Source: Acanthosepion lycidas | Lineage: Eukaryota > Mollusca > Cephalopoda > Sepiida > Sepiidae | Length of the DNA stretch: 64,000 nt | Direction of reading: 5' to 3' | NCBI GenBank assembly: GCA_963932145.1 | Contig: OZ010593.1 | Span: forward strand, 39,483,795-39,547,794 | In this document: piece by piece, positions 22,860 to 36,176 of the stretch | How positions within the stretch are numbered: position 1 is the first letter of the stretch | Layout of the letters: every line of letters starts with the position of its first letter | Made by a program: the position numbers and the translations under genes | Notes under the pieces: generated by a model | Seen by the model: the letters and a program-made list of their open reading frames with translations, nothing else | Databases searched by the model: none | What the model was told of the DNA's origin: nothing

Positions 22860-24040
22860 TTAGACCTGATGTTAACAATTGCCACCATGTGCCATCTGAT
22901 GGAGCGGTTAGCCACAGGTATGTACAAGGCATAGGTCCTGCCCACGCTGGAGAGGAGGGGATCACTATACAGAAAACAGATTGGATTTTATTTTACTTTG
23001 CTAAATTGTTAATCATGTTACGTAGAGTTTCGGCATTTTGTAAATTATAATCGATGTTACTTAATCATTTACTTGCCACTTGCAATAAATTCAGTGGTCA
23101 CACAAGGACAGATGTTTAAACCATGTTAAAAAAAAATAGTGCAAAAAAAATAACTGATTCTTTTTGTTGGACTGTGTTATTTAAGAACTACTGAAAGAGA
23201 ATTTAGTGTATAGAAATTTATATATCATACTCTCCCATTGATTCATGTGGTCTTTGACCATAGTTTATGCAACTAATGAATTCTGAATTCTTTAATAAAA
23301 AGTAGTGAGTTGACAACTGGAGGGAGAAGAAAATCTCTTTTTCCTTTTTTTTTTTTTTAATATAAAATTTTGTTTTTGACACCTTTTGTCTTATAAGTAT
23401 TAAAAATTTCATTACAAATAATGCTTGGCAAAAATTGTTCGTGAAAATAAAACTAGTTAGAGTAGAAGTAATTTTAATAGTGATTGTAGAGGAGGTTGAT
23501 TTTTCCATCTTGATGGGTGGGTGAGTATCTACCCCCCCCAATCATATTTTCAGTATAGAATTTTGTTTTTGCTTTATTATAATACTTAGTGAAAAGTGTA
23601 ATATGTAAATGTTAGTAAAATTTTTAATTTTCCTGTTTTAATAACTAAAATATCCAATCATTGGATAAGTTGCTCCAGCTTAATAGGGTTCCAAACATCA
23701 TACTTCAGCTATTAATCTGATTTGATGAGTTTCCAGGACATCTCTTTCAAAGAATGCTACAATCCTAAATAAGAATTAAGTGAAAGTGGCAGACTATTAA
23801 AAGAAAACCCAAACTGTTTTAATATTCTGTTTCCTTCCATATTAGAGACAAAAGGAAAAAAAAAATTTAGTCAAATAAAATTGTAAGCACAATGGATAAT
23901 TTTCTATATTGTAAGGTAAGGCCAATAATGACAGTATTGTCTCTTGGGATTCCAATTAACCTTAGTGTTAAAGCAACCTGTTTAATCTATTTTATAGTCT
24001 CTGGTGTCACTCATATATGTTATATATATATATAAAAAAT
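22860..24040. other. Non-coding stretch
   Basis: AT-rich, with a short GC-richer patch at 22880-22970 next to the Tigger remnant. Nothing else supported. Confidence 0.5.
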
Positions 24041-24046
24041 TATTAT

Positions 24047-24519
24047 GAGAGATTATAATAAAAACATGTTAAAATCACTACACAAAAGCTTTCATATTTC
24101 AATACTTTGTACTTCAAAATTTTTTTCTGTTAACTTTACATCTGATTAACCCACCCCTCCCTTTAACATCCTTTCAAAAAATTGAACGTCATGATTTCTT
24201 CAATTGTCAATGATGGCCTGTCTATGTTCCGGTTATTGTGACATGAGAAATAATTCACCCACTTTTACCATCTGAGCTTAATTTTCTATTTAGCATAGAT
24301 CTGACATTTAGTTGATTAATCAAGACATACCCACAAGTCTATTTTTAATTCTGACCTTATGTCCCCCACCCCTAACTTTTGGAAAAAAGGTAACACTTTT
24401 TAAAATTTTCTTAAAAATCATTTAATCAGCAGTTACTTACCATTGCCTAAAGAAGTACAAAGTATTGAAACCTGAAAGCTTTTGTGTAGCAATTTCAACA
24501 TGTTTTTATTATAATCTCT
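24047..24519. mobile_element. Small element with about 69-bp terminal inverted repeats
   Basis: 24047-24115 is nearly the reverse complement of 24452-24519: both hold agattataataaaaacatg, ctacacaaaagctttca and caatactttgtacttc. About 335 bases lie between. Flanks are AT-rich and a target-site duplication is not clear. No coding potential, so it is MITE-like or an inverted pair of element tails. Confidence 0.75.
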
Positions 24520-25316
24520 TCTAATAATAATAATATATTGCACTACTTTTTTAAAAGTAAATGCTACAGTGGAATTTTGCTCCATCCGTTTCTCTTATTT
24601 GGATATATAATATTTCACTTTTCAAGGTAAAATTATCTTGAAAAGAGGAACAAATGTACAAACATGATGGCTAGTTTATTAATGTATAAATTAAAATAAA
24701 CATTATTTAATCACTGTAAAAATATATTAATAAATAAGTCCAAATATTTTTTAAGTAAAAGTATCAACTGCTCAGTTTGTTTTTGTTTTTTGTTTTTTTT
24801 CTCTTCATAGCCAAAGTAGAGATAGCGATATGAATTAAAATTATTGTTTTAGTCTATGAAAAAATAAAATCACATTAAACAGAGAAATTTGCAAGGTTTA
24901 AAATCTTTCTCCAAATCTCTATTAAAATACAGCATCATAAGCTGTTTGGTATTTTCTTGAGTTAGACCTTTGCATCTGTCACTGAGCATGATCTTGAGAA
25001 AATGAACATTCAGTATCTACACAAGTAACATGCATCCACATAACTTCTGTGACAATGGAAAATCTGCTCATGCTGGAATGCTGAAGGAATTTGGTAGGTT
25101 ATCTTTGAAGAATTAAAAATGTATGTAAATTACAGAGTTCAGTGGATGGATCTTGAAAGTCTTTGATGGCTGCAAAACTGCCAATATTATGGCTAATACA
25201 TGATAGCTGTCTAGGATTGAACAGGCTAGCTGCTTTGTAAAACTCATACACTGGATAAATATCCAAACATTTGTTCAACTTTGAAAATGCTGTACTGTCC
25301 TACAAATGTGATGTGA
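24520..25316. other. Non-coding stretch
   Basis: AT-rich at first, then less so. No gene or known repeat recognised. Confidence 0.5.
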
Positions 25317-25347
25317 CCAAGGCCATACCTATTAGGTATGGCCTTGG
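25317..25347. repeat. 14-bp perfect hairpin flanked by a direct repeat
   Basis: ccaaggccatacct and its reverse complement with a 3-base loop. gatgtgacc occurs on both sides (ending at 25318 and starting at 25348). Confidence 0.85.
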
Positions 25348-25499
25348 ATGTGACCTTATTCCTCTCTTTGCAGTTCAGACTGAAGATGGTTAGTTTCTAG
25401 ACCAATCTCTGCTGTGGCCAGGTATTGAACTCACAAGATGACGACACCTTCATACTCTGGCCACACCAAGAAGAGGTCCAGCTACTATTGGACCATGTG

Positions 25500-26612
25500 A
25501 ACTCAATCGATCAGTTCACAATAGAGAGAGAAAACAACAACAAAAAATAGCATTCCTGGATGTATTAATATTGAACAGAGCATAGATTCAAGACATCCAT
25601 ATACCACAAGCCAATATTCACCCAGCAGTGCCTCAACTTTAAATCCCACCACTCATACAGTGTAAAGAAAGGGATCGTCCTCTGCCTACAACATCAAGCA
25701 AAAGTTATAAATGGCAAGCCAGAGACATATGAACATGAAATGGTCAATATAGGTGGTACCCTACAACGTAACAACTACACTGGGTACATGACAGCTGTTT
25801 TCTAGGTGAAGGGATTATCAGTAAAAATATAAAAGATCTGTGGTCCATATAACATCAAGATGGCCTTCAAAAGTGGTTCAACACTTTGCAGACACCTCTT
25901 CAGAGTAAGGCCTCCTATAAGAATATGATTAAGCACTGTGTGAACACCATCCTATGCAGCTGTGGCAAGAAATATAAAGGAGAAACAGGCTGCCCTCTTA
26001 AGATAAGACGGAAGGAACACTGTAAAGCTATAACACAAGGGGGGGAATAAAATATCAGGCATGGCTTATCATATATATAGAGGGAAAAGGGAGAACATTG
26101 CCCTCTATGGGATGAAGTTGAAATAATAGACATCACTGGCAAATACAAAAACTTAAAGAATCAGTGCATATCCTAGCCTCCCCCCCACCAATTTCCTGGG
26201 CCAGCCAAGTATAGATATGAATATAATATGGGAACCAATAATACAATCCTACAAAAAAAACTAGCAAAAGAAAATTGTAATATGATCTCTGATAAAAAAT
26301 GATACTGAGACATTGGGTTTATAAATCCTAAAAATTCATTTTCTGATGTGACATGGCCCAGTGGATAAAAGTATTGGTTGAAGTAATCTAGTCACTGGCC
26401 ACAGCAGAGGTGAACAAAACTTGGAGAGTTGAATTACTAAAGGGAAATAACTGAAACTGAGATATCCAGAAAAGGTATGGCATGTGAAACTTGGACAATC
26501 TACCCTAGTGGGCTAAATAAAGGGTTCAGTTCAAAATTCCAATGTATATCTCCTGAAGACTGCTGGAGTGTACAACAGCTGAAACATAAATATGACAATA
26601 AAGATTAGGACA
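25500..26612 (+). mobile_element. Penelope-like element fragment with GIY-YIG end
   Basis: The broken + strand reading gives IDQFTIERENN (25510), KKGIVLCLQHQAKVINGKPE and TYEHEM (25665-25740), KICGPYNIKMAFKSGSTLCR (25830-25890), then the GIY-YIG nuclease: TILCSCGKKYKGETGCPLKI and RRKEHCKAI (25940-26030), SGMAYHIYREKGENIALYG (26055-26110). The CSCGK.YKGETG.PL block is diagnostic of Penelope-like elements, which combine a telomerase-like RT with this nuclease. The 3' tail follows to about 26612 and carries the motif of a gaagactg box, gagtgtaca and ctgaaac shared with copies near 39960-40040, 49079-49300 and 14670. Stops show it is dead. Confidence 0.86.
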
Positions 26613-27048
26613 ATGTAAATCTCATCTTGGAATTAGACATGGTTTTGTTGACATGCTTCATTTTTAAGGCAGCAAAATGACTATCAAACAATTGATAGGT
26701 ATAGCTGCTTAATACTTTTTGCACTAGGAATAGCATCACCTTCCTTACAATATACTTTAACATAAAATTGACATGTCACACATTGAGTACATTTTTAAAA
26801 ATATCAAGGATTATATCATTTCTCGTATCTTTACTTTTCACCAAAGTCTGTTTCATAGTTGTTAGAAGCCAAATGGTTTTTAGACTTGACATAGTCCTTT
26901 ATAGTTTATACCTTAACAAGATCAACACTATGATGACAAAATTTGCAGTAAAGTACATTGTCATCGACAATTGTTCCACTCTGGCTTGTGCACAAATTTT
27001 AGAAACTGCAATCATTCACCTTTGTTTCATTTTTGGAGAACAACAAAG

Positions 27049-27100
27049 TTGCTTTATACAAACCAACAACCTCAAAAGGTTGTGGGTTTGTATAAAGCAA
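27049..27100. repeat. 24-bp hairpin, one mismatch, 4-base loop
   Basis: 27049-27072 pairs with 27077-27100 with one mismatch. Confidence 0.9.
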
Positions 27101-28729
27101 CTTGTTGCTTTTCCATGTTAGGTTTTTTAAAAAAAATTTTTATCAGTCCAGGCTTGCACTTTTCCATACAAGTGAAATATGCCTTTTCTTTTTTTTTTTT
27201 TTTTTTTTAAAAAACAGTGTAGCTAATAGGTAATTAATAAAAAAATGGATTTGCATTTTTGGAAAAAGTCTTTGTGTGTTTACTGTACCAAATTAAATAT
27301 TTAACTCAAACTCACAAACTGGATGTTGTAGTAAAACAAATGTTTTGTCTTCCAAAGATGAATAATTTTTTTTTGTCTCTCACTGCATAGCTTGTGTTGT
27401 TTTTTTTTTTTATTTCACTTGGATTATTACAAGAGTAAAGCTAATCTGAGTGTGCATGTGCAGCCCTGCTAGGCTGAAATCAGTAAAGATGCCAAGCAAT
27501 GTTTTTAAAAAGGCCCAGTTTTAAATTAATTCCCATAAATAAATTGCAGTTGAAAAGTCATCTAAAGATAAAAACCAACATTATCATTTGGTCTCTATTG
27601 AAATTATTAAAAATGAAATTTAAAAAAAGTTAAATTCATAAAATTTAGCTATCTGAACAAACTGCCTCCTCACCTCTGTCAGCATTTGTAATAGGAGAAA
27701 GAAAGAATAAAACAGACAAAATTTTTGGTTTGACCCCCCCCCACACACACACACACACACTTAACATTTACGAAATTGGCTTGATTTAATAATCAAGCCA
27801 ACTTCGTAAAACTTGGTTTCTAAATACTGTAAACTGTAAGGAGACAGTAGGTAAGGTGGCTGGATAAGTAAAACATTACTGATTTTGTCATTTAATGTCT
27901 ATTGATGAGTGAGTTAGGAATGTCAGTTGGTAAATCTGTAGAAAAAAAAATTTCCATTTCAAAATTGCAATTTCCATTTCAAGTAGGCCATTCCATCTTT
28001 TCCATTTTCACAGAAAATAAGTTCCCTCTGTAATTGTGACAATGACATTTGCATATCTCAATTTAAATATCTGGGTGAACAGTTTTAGTCTCAAAATATA
28101 GTCAAATTTGTGGTGGTGGTGGTGGTGGTAGAATAGTGAGTATTTTGGGTAAGTTTTACTATTTCAAGACATGACAAATCAGTAGTGATGAACAGAAAAT
28201 GGCAAGTTGCTCATATGAACAACCTTATTTTACTTGCATACTAGGATGCATAATTTTTCCTATGTCAATTTTACCAGCAGGTAAAAGCAGAGGTTAATAC
28301 CTCATCTGATATAAATTTATTTGCATCCTAATCTATATACTGAAATGTTTCAAATTATTCAAAGGAATATGTAAACAAAATATGCAGTCATTACATTTAC
28401 ATTTTTGCTAAGGTTACGGTGCAATTCTACATTTTAAGCTAATTCTACATGTTTTAAGGTATTTTATCAATATCAGTTCAGTAGTTTAAAAAGGAAAATT
28501 ATTATCCTTTTTTTTTTCCATTTTAGAGGTGGTTTAGTGAAATCTTAGAATTTTCTTAAATTGTTGATTTAAAAACAAAAACACTCAAACTATATTACAT
28601 GATTACTTTTCAAAGAAGTTTTGCTGATCAGAATTTTTCACAATAATAAATATTTTCAATTAAAATTAATAATTCAGTCAGTTAAGTGCCATACGTGATA
28701 CACACTTAGGTGATCATGTATCTTTCAAT
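27101..28729. other. Non-coding stretch
   Basis: AT-rich; poly-T near 27187-27208, CA run at 27731-27760, (GTG)n at about 28109-28130, and a 19-bp hairpin at 27768-27809. No gene supported. Confidence 0.6.
27768..27809. repeat. 19-bp hairpin, one mismatch, 4-base loop
   Basis: 27768-27786 pairs with 27791-27809 with one mismatch. It lies just after a C/CA microsatellite. Confidence 0.88.
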
Positions 28730-28960
28730 ACATGATTGACGAGGCAGATTTTTTCCTGCAGTAGACTGGTTGCTAACTAAAGAACCCAGTCTGTCCTGCT
28801 ATTCAACCCATAGCTGGGGGGAGAAGAGATGGATTCATAACTTTCCTAAGGGTATTTGTGCATAATTGAATCTAACGAACTCAACTGGAATTCAAACTTG
28901 GCTCTCCAAGTTCTCACTCTGAGCTGATATCCATTATACCACAATTCACGTCCTTAATTA
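28730..28960 (-). mobile_element. tRNA-derived SINE
   Basis: On the minus strand there is a Pol III A box, tggtataatgg (28931-28941), and a weaker B box, gtttgaattcc (28887-28897), at tRNA-like spacing. A non-tRNA body follows down to about 28730. The tRNA-like fold is poor, so this is a SINE and not a functional tRNA gene. The parent tRNA is not determined. Confidence 0.6.
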
Positions 28961-29269
28961 CCGTTTCTATTTTAGATTATGATAGTGCGACAATCAAGTG
29001 ATAATGTTTTTGTTCATATTGTCAGTGAAATTTTTGTTTTTATATTCAAACAACTGATAGCTTTCCTTTTATTTTAAAATCTCTAAAATTTTCAACAAAC
29101 AATACAGCTATTATGGTATAATTTTCTTTCTTTTTAAGCATGTTTACTGCTATATGACTAATGTGTATTTCATGGTTTTTATTTCTTTAGATAAAACTGT
29201 TCTAAAATTTATATTTTAATCTGATTCTTAGAAATTTTTAATGTTCCTGGCACTAGGAAAAGATAAGTC

Positions 29270-31010
29270 AATGCTGTACATTAGTATCATTCTTTATAAT
29301 TTGATAAATTTAATTTTTTTTACCAAAATAAATTATAAGTAGTTTAGCAAGGTTTAACATTCATACCCACAAAAAAATGGTTATGTCAAAAGGATGGATT
29401 TTCTCTTGACACCATTATTACTGTATACTCTCTCAGCCATGTTTATTGTTTTAAAAAGCTATTTTTAGAATTTTAATAAAACCCAAACATGAAACTAGAT
29501 TTTTTTTGTATTCTTTTTTTCTCAAACTGACAACAAAAGAATTAAACTCTTTTTTTTTTATTAAATTGTTTATTTACAAAAAAAATATTTATACTTACAA
29601 GTTTATAAAATATGTGAACCAACTACAATACAATATTTATCATTTGCTATACTATAAAGTAGTAACTATGAAAACAAATTTTGGCAAAAAAGGTGTCAAA
29701 AGGACAGTTTTCCCCTTGTCACTATTATTACTGTAAACTCTCATCACTCCATTAACAATGTTTATTTTAAGAAGTGATTATTAGAATTTTAATAATACCC
29801 AAATCAATGAAAGTTAATTTATAAATTTTCTTTGTTCTTGGGAATTTATAACAAAAATATTAAATGCTATTTATTTGGTTGTTTATTTACAAGAATAAGT
29901 TTATATTTACAACATTATAAAAATGCCAAACAATATAATGCAATGTTTATCATTTACCAATTTATAAAGAAATTAATATGAAACATTTTATTCAGCAATG
30001 TATTTAAAAAAATTTACTAAATTATAAAAATATGGGAACCAACTATAAAGAAATCTTTAATATTTACCATTTTATAAAGTTCAAATCAACTGGCAATTAG
30101 GTGCTGTTTTGCTAGCTTTGCTAATTGCTTTAGTCAAGGTGCTTAGTGTCCACTTTTCATAAGTCAGCACTTGGCTGGCATCTATTGGCAGATTTTCTAG
30201 GCATTTAAAAAAATTAGTTCTACTAAAAAGTGTAAGACAGTGGGATAGCCTATATTTGCTGAAGTTTCAGGCCTTGGATTTCTATTGATTATGCATCCTT
30301 GATCCCTATTTAAAAACAAAAAATTGCAAAATTAAAACAAAAAATCTGAGATATAAAAGAATTTGAAAAGAAAATGTGTAATGTCTGCAAGAATAATGTT
30401 TATTTAAATTTTCTTGTTCTATACTTTGTATATATATATATATATATATATTTATAAAATTATGAATAAAAAACTTTTCATATAAATGTTAAATAATAAA
30501 TATTGCATTGTAGTTCATATATTTTGAAAATTTTTATAAGTTTATTCATAAAGATTTGTTTTAAAATTTATTTCTTTATAAAATGGTAAATAATAAATAT
30601 CGCATTGTATTTGGTTTACATATTTTTATAATCTTGTAAATTGAGATTGCCAAGGGATATGCCATGATGATAGTATATAACAATAGTGGTGTCACAAAAA
30701 AAAGTCCTTTTGAAACACTGTTTTCTGCATGTACAAAGGTTAAATTTTGCCCCAATTTATTTTCTATTTGCAAATGTAAAAAAATGTCTGCAAACAAGAA
30801 CATTTTAATGACCATATAACTAGGAGAAACTAATAAATTTTGAAAAAGTGCATTTTCTAAGCATTTCTTTCACTTGCTCTTGCCATAAGAATTCAATAAA
30901 ATAGTTTGTGAGCATTTTCACTTATACTTCCCCACTCCCTTAAAAATGGGCAACAAAAATATTGAACACTGTTTAGACTTGTTTATTTACAAGAATAGAG
31001 TTTAATACTT
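29270..31010. repeat. Cluster of degenerate direct and inverted repeats
   Basis: Segments near 29380-29500 and 29690-29800 share attattactgtaaactctc and tttagaattttaataaaac-type blocks in the same orientation. The tttatttacaa..aatatttatcattt blocks near 29560-29650 and 29880-30070 repeat again, and related sequence near 30560-30720 is inverted. A TA run lies at 30430-30451. Probably old nested copies of one AT-rich repeat. Confidence 0.55.
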
Positions 31011-34000
31011 TTGTCAATTCTCTAGAAAATAAAGTGAATGAATGAATGATTGCAGTTTTGTTTTGGCTTCATTAAAATTCTGAAAATAACATTTTGACAC
31101 ATTTTTTTCTATTTTGCAGGTACGAATATTTAAAAAATAATTTTGCACTTTAGCCATAATTTTTTTTAATTGCTATTTAGTATCATTGATACATTTTTTT
31201 TTCAAAAATGAAATTGAAAAATGACAAATAGCTACGTAAAACAAAAAGTTTTTTTTCTTTTTTTCTCTTCAAACCTACATTATCTATAAAGACCCTTAGC
31301 TGAACAATTAATGTCTACATAATATACAAGTAAGCAGTGTGGAATTTGTCTTAGAAAAATAAGGCATTTGAAGTTATGTTTTTTTTTTTTTTTTTTTTTT
31401 TTTAATGCTGATTTTAGCACAAAAACTCTTAATTACCAAGTCAATGAAATTCTTACACATGACCATGTTATCCATCCTGACTTAGCATCTCAGCTTCAGT
31501 CACTTGCCTGCCACCATAATGTAGCTTCTCTGTGTCTTTTTCTGTAAATACTTTCATGGTAATTGATCTGATGAGTTTCCATCTTTGGTAACTAGACTAT
31601 GAATTTAAAGGCAGTCCTAGATTAGCAGCTAAGTCTCATCATTTTATCATGTAAGCATAAGTTCTATGCTAACAATTTCTTGTGGAACTCTCTTCTGTCT
31701 ACTTACTTTCTAGACAACTTTGATCTTCAAAAATTTAAATGAAGTGTTAATCATGAACTTATTTTCTATTATTTTATTTAGGTACCTGTACAAAATTGCA
31801 TACCATGATGAAAAGAAAATACTCCAAACTTAATCAAAGTTTTATTGTCAAAATCTTTATAATTAAGAAGAAAGATCAAAGTATTTTTGAATATTTAACT
31901 AAATGTTTTGATCCTTTTTAGAACAAATCAAAATTATTTTTCTTGCATCAATAGATGTACTATAAATTAGCATAGCAAATTAGATAAACTATTATAATTA
32001 GCATAGCATCTTTTTTGCAGTGAAAGCCATTTAATTTGGAAATTCTTGCAAAAAATGAAATAATTGTCAAATTTTAATGAAACTTTCAGGACATTTACAA
32101 ATGAACAAAATTATTTTAGAATTTTTTATTTTTTACATGTTTCACCTCACTTACTTAATTTTATGAAAACTCAAGAAATTCAACGAGAATTTTTGCGATT
32201 AGGTAAAAGCAGAACTTATTGGAAAATTTAAATCATCATTTTTCTGTAAAATCAGACCCCATCTTACATAAAACGATTATGGAGAATATTTTCTTAAATT
32301 TTTAAGACTACTGAATGCTCACATTGTATTCCTCAATTATTTTTTTATGATTAAAGCCCCCGTTGAACAACATTAGATAAAAATCTGTCATCAAGCTGTC
32401 AACATAATCTACTGCTGTGTTAAAAAATGTATTTCTGAAATATTTTAAACTTATAATAATAATTGTTTCAAATCAGATTAATTCTACTTTAAATCAGCTA
32501 ATATTCCTTTCAGAAAAGTATATTTTGTTTTTGGAAGAATTTTTTTAATAAAGATATTTATATTTTTATAACAGATTGTTAAAAATAGTGCAAAATTCAA
32601 AAATTTTAGAAATTTCAAAGCGAAAACTCCTTCCAATCAATTTAAATTAGTTTCGAAATACCGCTTTTAGTATTTTGCTTATTGGAAATAAATTTCATCT
32701 ATATATCAACTTGAAATTAAAACTAAAAGCTTCAAGAAAGATTTTCATCATTAAAAATTTTTTTAAACGTTTTTTATTGCTCTCTCTCTCTCTTAATATT
32801 TTTCACACTCATTAACCCCTTGCGTATTAGTAGCTTTATGGCCTTGATTGGAGTGAAATAAATAAAATAAATATTTCTTCAATTTTTAATTCTACTTCGG
32901 AACGAAGAACTTTATACTTCACCGGAGTTGTTCCCCTTGTATTTATCGACTTTTCCACTTTTTTCTTTATCAGTTTTGTTTCGTTTTTTTTAGAGTTGAT
33001 GTGTAAGTTGTATTAATGACACTGAAGGAGAATATATCAGTATGACCCTTAACCAGAAAATGTTTAAGGGAAGAATAAAAAAAAAAAAATAAAAATACAT
33101 ATAGTTAGGAATTTTACTAAGTAATTAGTAGTTAGGAATTTTATAGTAATTATCAAATTCAAATGATAGGTATAAAAAACTAAGTCGGATTTGTCAGACA
33201 TTAGAAAAATGTTCAGGGATCTTTAAGAAAATTAGTCAATATAGAAATAATAAAACTAAACCTTTTAGTCTATTATTTTGATTGATACAAGATTTTTTAA
33301 ATGTTTTTACAATTGTATTTGTGTACAGTTTGAAGTTGCACTAGAAATCAAATGTGGCAAGTCTAGGGGAGGTAATTGGCCTTTTTTTTCATTTTCTTTT
33401 TTTTACAATCCGCAATACAATTTCATAAAGTTTCTGCTCATATCTTAGTTAAAGCATTTGTCAGATTGTCGAAATAAATTAAACAACGTATAAGCACTCT
33501 TGACAGTTTTTTTTTTTTCATGGAATGCATTACAATTTTTTCCTTAAAATTGATAATTAAATAGAAACCAAAATTTATTGGCCACTGAACAGTAATAAGA
33601 ATTTTGTAATATTTTCTATATTTATTTCCTTACTGCACTCACAGAAAATGGCAATAATTACGGTCTATACTTTAAAACTTATATTTCAGTTCAGTATATT
33701 GTTACTTCCCCTAAGAGCCCCCATCCACGGGTGTAAATATCCATTTTATTTTACTTAATTTATATTAACTGATCAGATGTTAATACATATTCTACAAAAA
33801 TATTACATATTTTGACAGGATAATTTTGCACAAATAAAAACTTCTAGGAAAAAAGGTTTTCATTCTATTCATATATGTTTACAAACACCTAAGATTACTA
33901 AATGTAAATAGTGCACCTAAGATTTATCATTTACTATCAAAAGCTTAAAACCTCTAATATAATTATTATCAACACTGAGCTTCATAACCCCAGCTACATG

Positions 34001-34164
34001 TAAAAATAATATCTATGAATTCTCATGCCCCCTGGGGGATTGCATCTCCAACATTGATAATCAAAAACATAAACAACCAAAATACAACTGTCAACATAAG
34101 ACAAATATTTGTAGAAAACATCAAAATACTTTTCAACATGCAGTGCATGGAAAGACTCAAAACC
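31011..34164. other. Non-coding stretch
   Basis: AT-rich with poly-T at 31379-31403. About 170 bases at 32600-32770 resemble 52500-52675. No gene seen. Confidence 0.55.
32600..32770 (+). repeat. Dispersed direct repeat, copy A
   Basis: Shares ccaatcaattta, tattttgcttat, cttgaaattaaaactaaaa and gcttcaagaaa, in order, with 52500-52675. Confidence 0.65.
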
Positions 34165-35205
34165 TGAGAAGCTATTGTGACACTATTTAATTGGCTAACT
34201 AATTAACCATAGAAATTAAAACAGGAAATACTGAAGGTGGAAAGAAGTTATCCTGAAAGATATACCATTCGATGTTAAAAAGATTTTATTTTATTTACAA
34301 AAAAGATACTTTTCACAAATGATAGTAAACCCATAGAAAAAGCCATGTGAGATTTTATCAAATTGATTAATATTGTTGTAAAGAAGTACCTTGCCAAGAG
34401 AGATAGGAGATTCAGAAAGAAAAGCAAAACATTAAGATAATGAGCAGACCACATGACGGTTTTAAAAATTTCAATCTGAGACGATTGCTGATACAGGGTA
34501 GGGAGAATCAATATTAATTATCTTTCCCAGATATCATTTATTTTTTCTTTTTGAGTGCTGGCAAGAAAAATCAATGTGGTGATTATAAAATTTTGGCATT
34601 TGTCTCAATACAGGTGGAGAGGACCGTTATTATTTACTTTACCAAGATGTCGCTTTCAGACACTGAGACGTTGAGTAGCAATATGGCAATTGTAAAATTT
34701 TGGGCAGGAGAAAAGATAGCGTGGAAGAATTGTGATTTGGTAAGACAATTTAATTTCTCAAGAAGCCAAGGATTCCAGTATAAGCTAACTTCCCAAATGG
34801 ACCAGATGGCAAACTTTGACAGAGATTGATGGAATTGGTAAAAAGTGCTGACTAAACGGATTCTGAGTGACCAAAAGATCTGATAGATTTTAAGTGGCAA
34901 TATGGGATTCATAAAAATTTTGGCCGATGAGGGAAAAAGGAGAATTTTGTAAACAAAAATTCTAGATTATAATTTTAAGGAGGCCAGCTTAGCCACACCC
35001 AAAGGCCAGAATGCCATTGGTCGAGTGGTAGCAATGGTGATAAGCAGAGGTGAATGGATGAGAAGGACGGAGAAGTTATTAATGACCATTGAAGGGATTG
35101 GTATGAGAGAGAGGAAGAGTCTAGGAGGATAGCTCTCCTCTGACCTTCCCTCACAGACAAGGGAGACTCCTCCAATATGGAAAGTGATTAATTTTCCAAA
35201 AACAG
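34165..35205. repeat. 1-kb dispersed repeat, copy A (interrupts mariner)
   Basis: The reverse complement of this segment matches 47685-48680 along its length, e.g. ttggctaactaattaacc, attaattatctttcc, ataaaattttggca, agaatttttgtttacaaaat and gtgattaattttccaaaaa. It holds three internal degenerate copies of a caatatgg..ataaaattttggc motif (near 34580, 34680 and 34900). It ends exactly where the mariner coding similarity breaks. The type is unknown; a solo LTR or a non-autonomous DNA element both fit. Confidence 0.75.
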
Positions 35206-36176
35206 GATTGGTGGGGTGGGGTGGTGGTTGATCAACCAGTTCAAAGCCACAATCATGCACAGCAGATATTGAAACAAAGTATTTACGTGCTGGAGCATTG
35301 TCCTAATGAAACAAATCCCCTTCATCAGTTTTCCTGGGCATATATTCTTGATAGCATTTCATAGCTTTTTCAGCAATTTTGCATAGTACTCTCCATTTAA
35401 GGTGTGGCCCTTTTGAAGATCATCTACAAACACAATGTCTTTTACATGGCAAAAAACTGAGGCCATCACTTTCCCTGCAGATGAAACGAGTTTGGCCTTT
35501 AGAGCAGGTGAAGAAGAGTGTTTGCATGGATTCTCTCTTTGTCTCTGGCTGAACCCAATAACCATCCTGAGTTAGGAAACCAGCTCAATCTGCCTTAAAC
35601 AATGTCAAATTTTCCCATGATGTGAACAGACTGATGCACTTTTTATCAGGTGTCAGAAGACATAACCCCCACCCTCCAAGCAGAAACCGCCATTGTGCAG
35701 AATATTCACAACTCTTTCATGGGATATGCTAATAGGCATCAGCCATTTGATTTATAATCAATCACCTGTCATCTATTACCATGTAGTAAATATGAGCAAT
35801 ATTTTCCTTGGTGGTGAAAGTTGCAGGACTTCCAGATCTTGGGTCATCTTCAAGATTCTCCCTCCCCCTCCTAATTTCAGCTGCCTACTTTTGCACTGTT
35901 GATAAAGCTGGAGTATCATCCCCTTTTGTAGTTACCATGTGAGCATGAATGTCCTTGGGGGCTAAACCCTTTTGCTGCAGGTTCTTGATAACACCACAAT
36001 GCCAAATTTTGTCCATTTTTAAGAGAAGTGTCTACAAGTTACTTTTGAAGTCTTTGAATAGTCAGTTTACCTAGAAAGAAACAGTGCTGTTAATAAGTTG
36101 AAATTAATGCATACAAGATTTCACAGTTCTAGCATAAATCCTTCATAGTCAGCCTATGAACCTTTCAGCCCACCCT
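35206..36176 (-). pseudogene. Mariner transposase pseudogene, 3' end lost
   Basis: Mariner elements move by a D,D34D transposase. The minus-strand frame starts at the ATG at 36016: MDKIWHCGVIKNLQQKGLAP, KDIHAHMVTTKGDDTPALST, then RRGRENLEDDPRSGSPAT (helix-turn-helix region). Later come SAGKVMASVF and FVDDLQKGHTLNGEYYAKLL (first catalytic Asp, 35400-35450), DNAPARK (second, 35300), and HDCGFELVDQPPPHPTNP, where the third Asp should follow (PPYSPDLAPSD in the family). There the sequence breaks into the 1-kb repeat. Upstream, ggtgggctgaaaggttcat (minus strand, about 36150-36176) looks like a mariner terminal repeat. In-frame stops and frameshifts are present. Confidence 0.88.

Noticed and set aside
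28887-28960. Functional tRNA gene on the minus strand
   Set aside because: The B box is degenerate and the cloverleaf does not close; it fits a SINE head.
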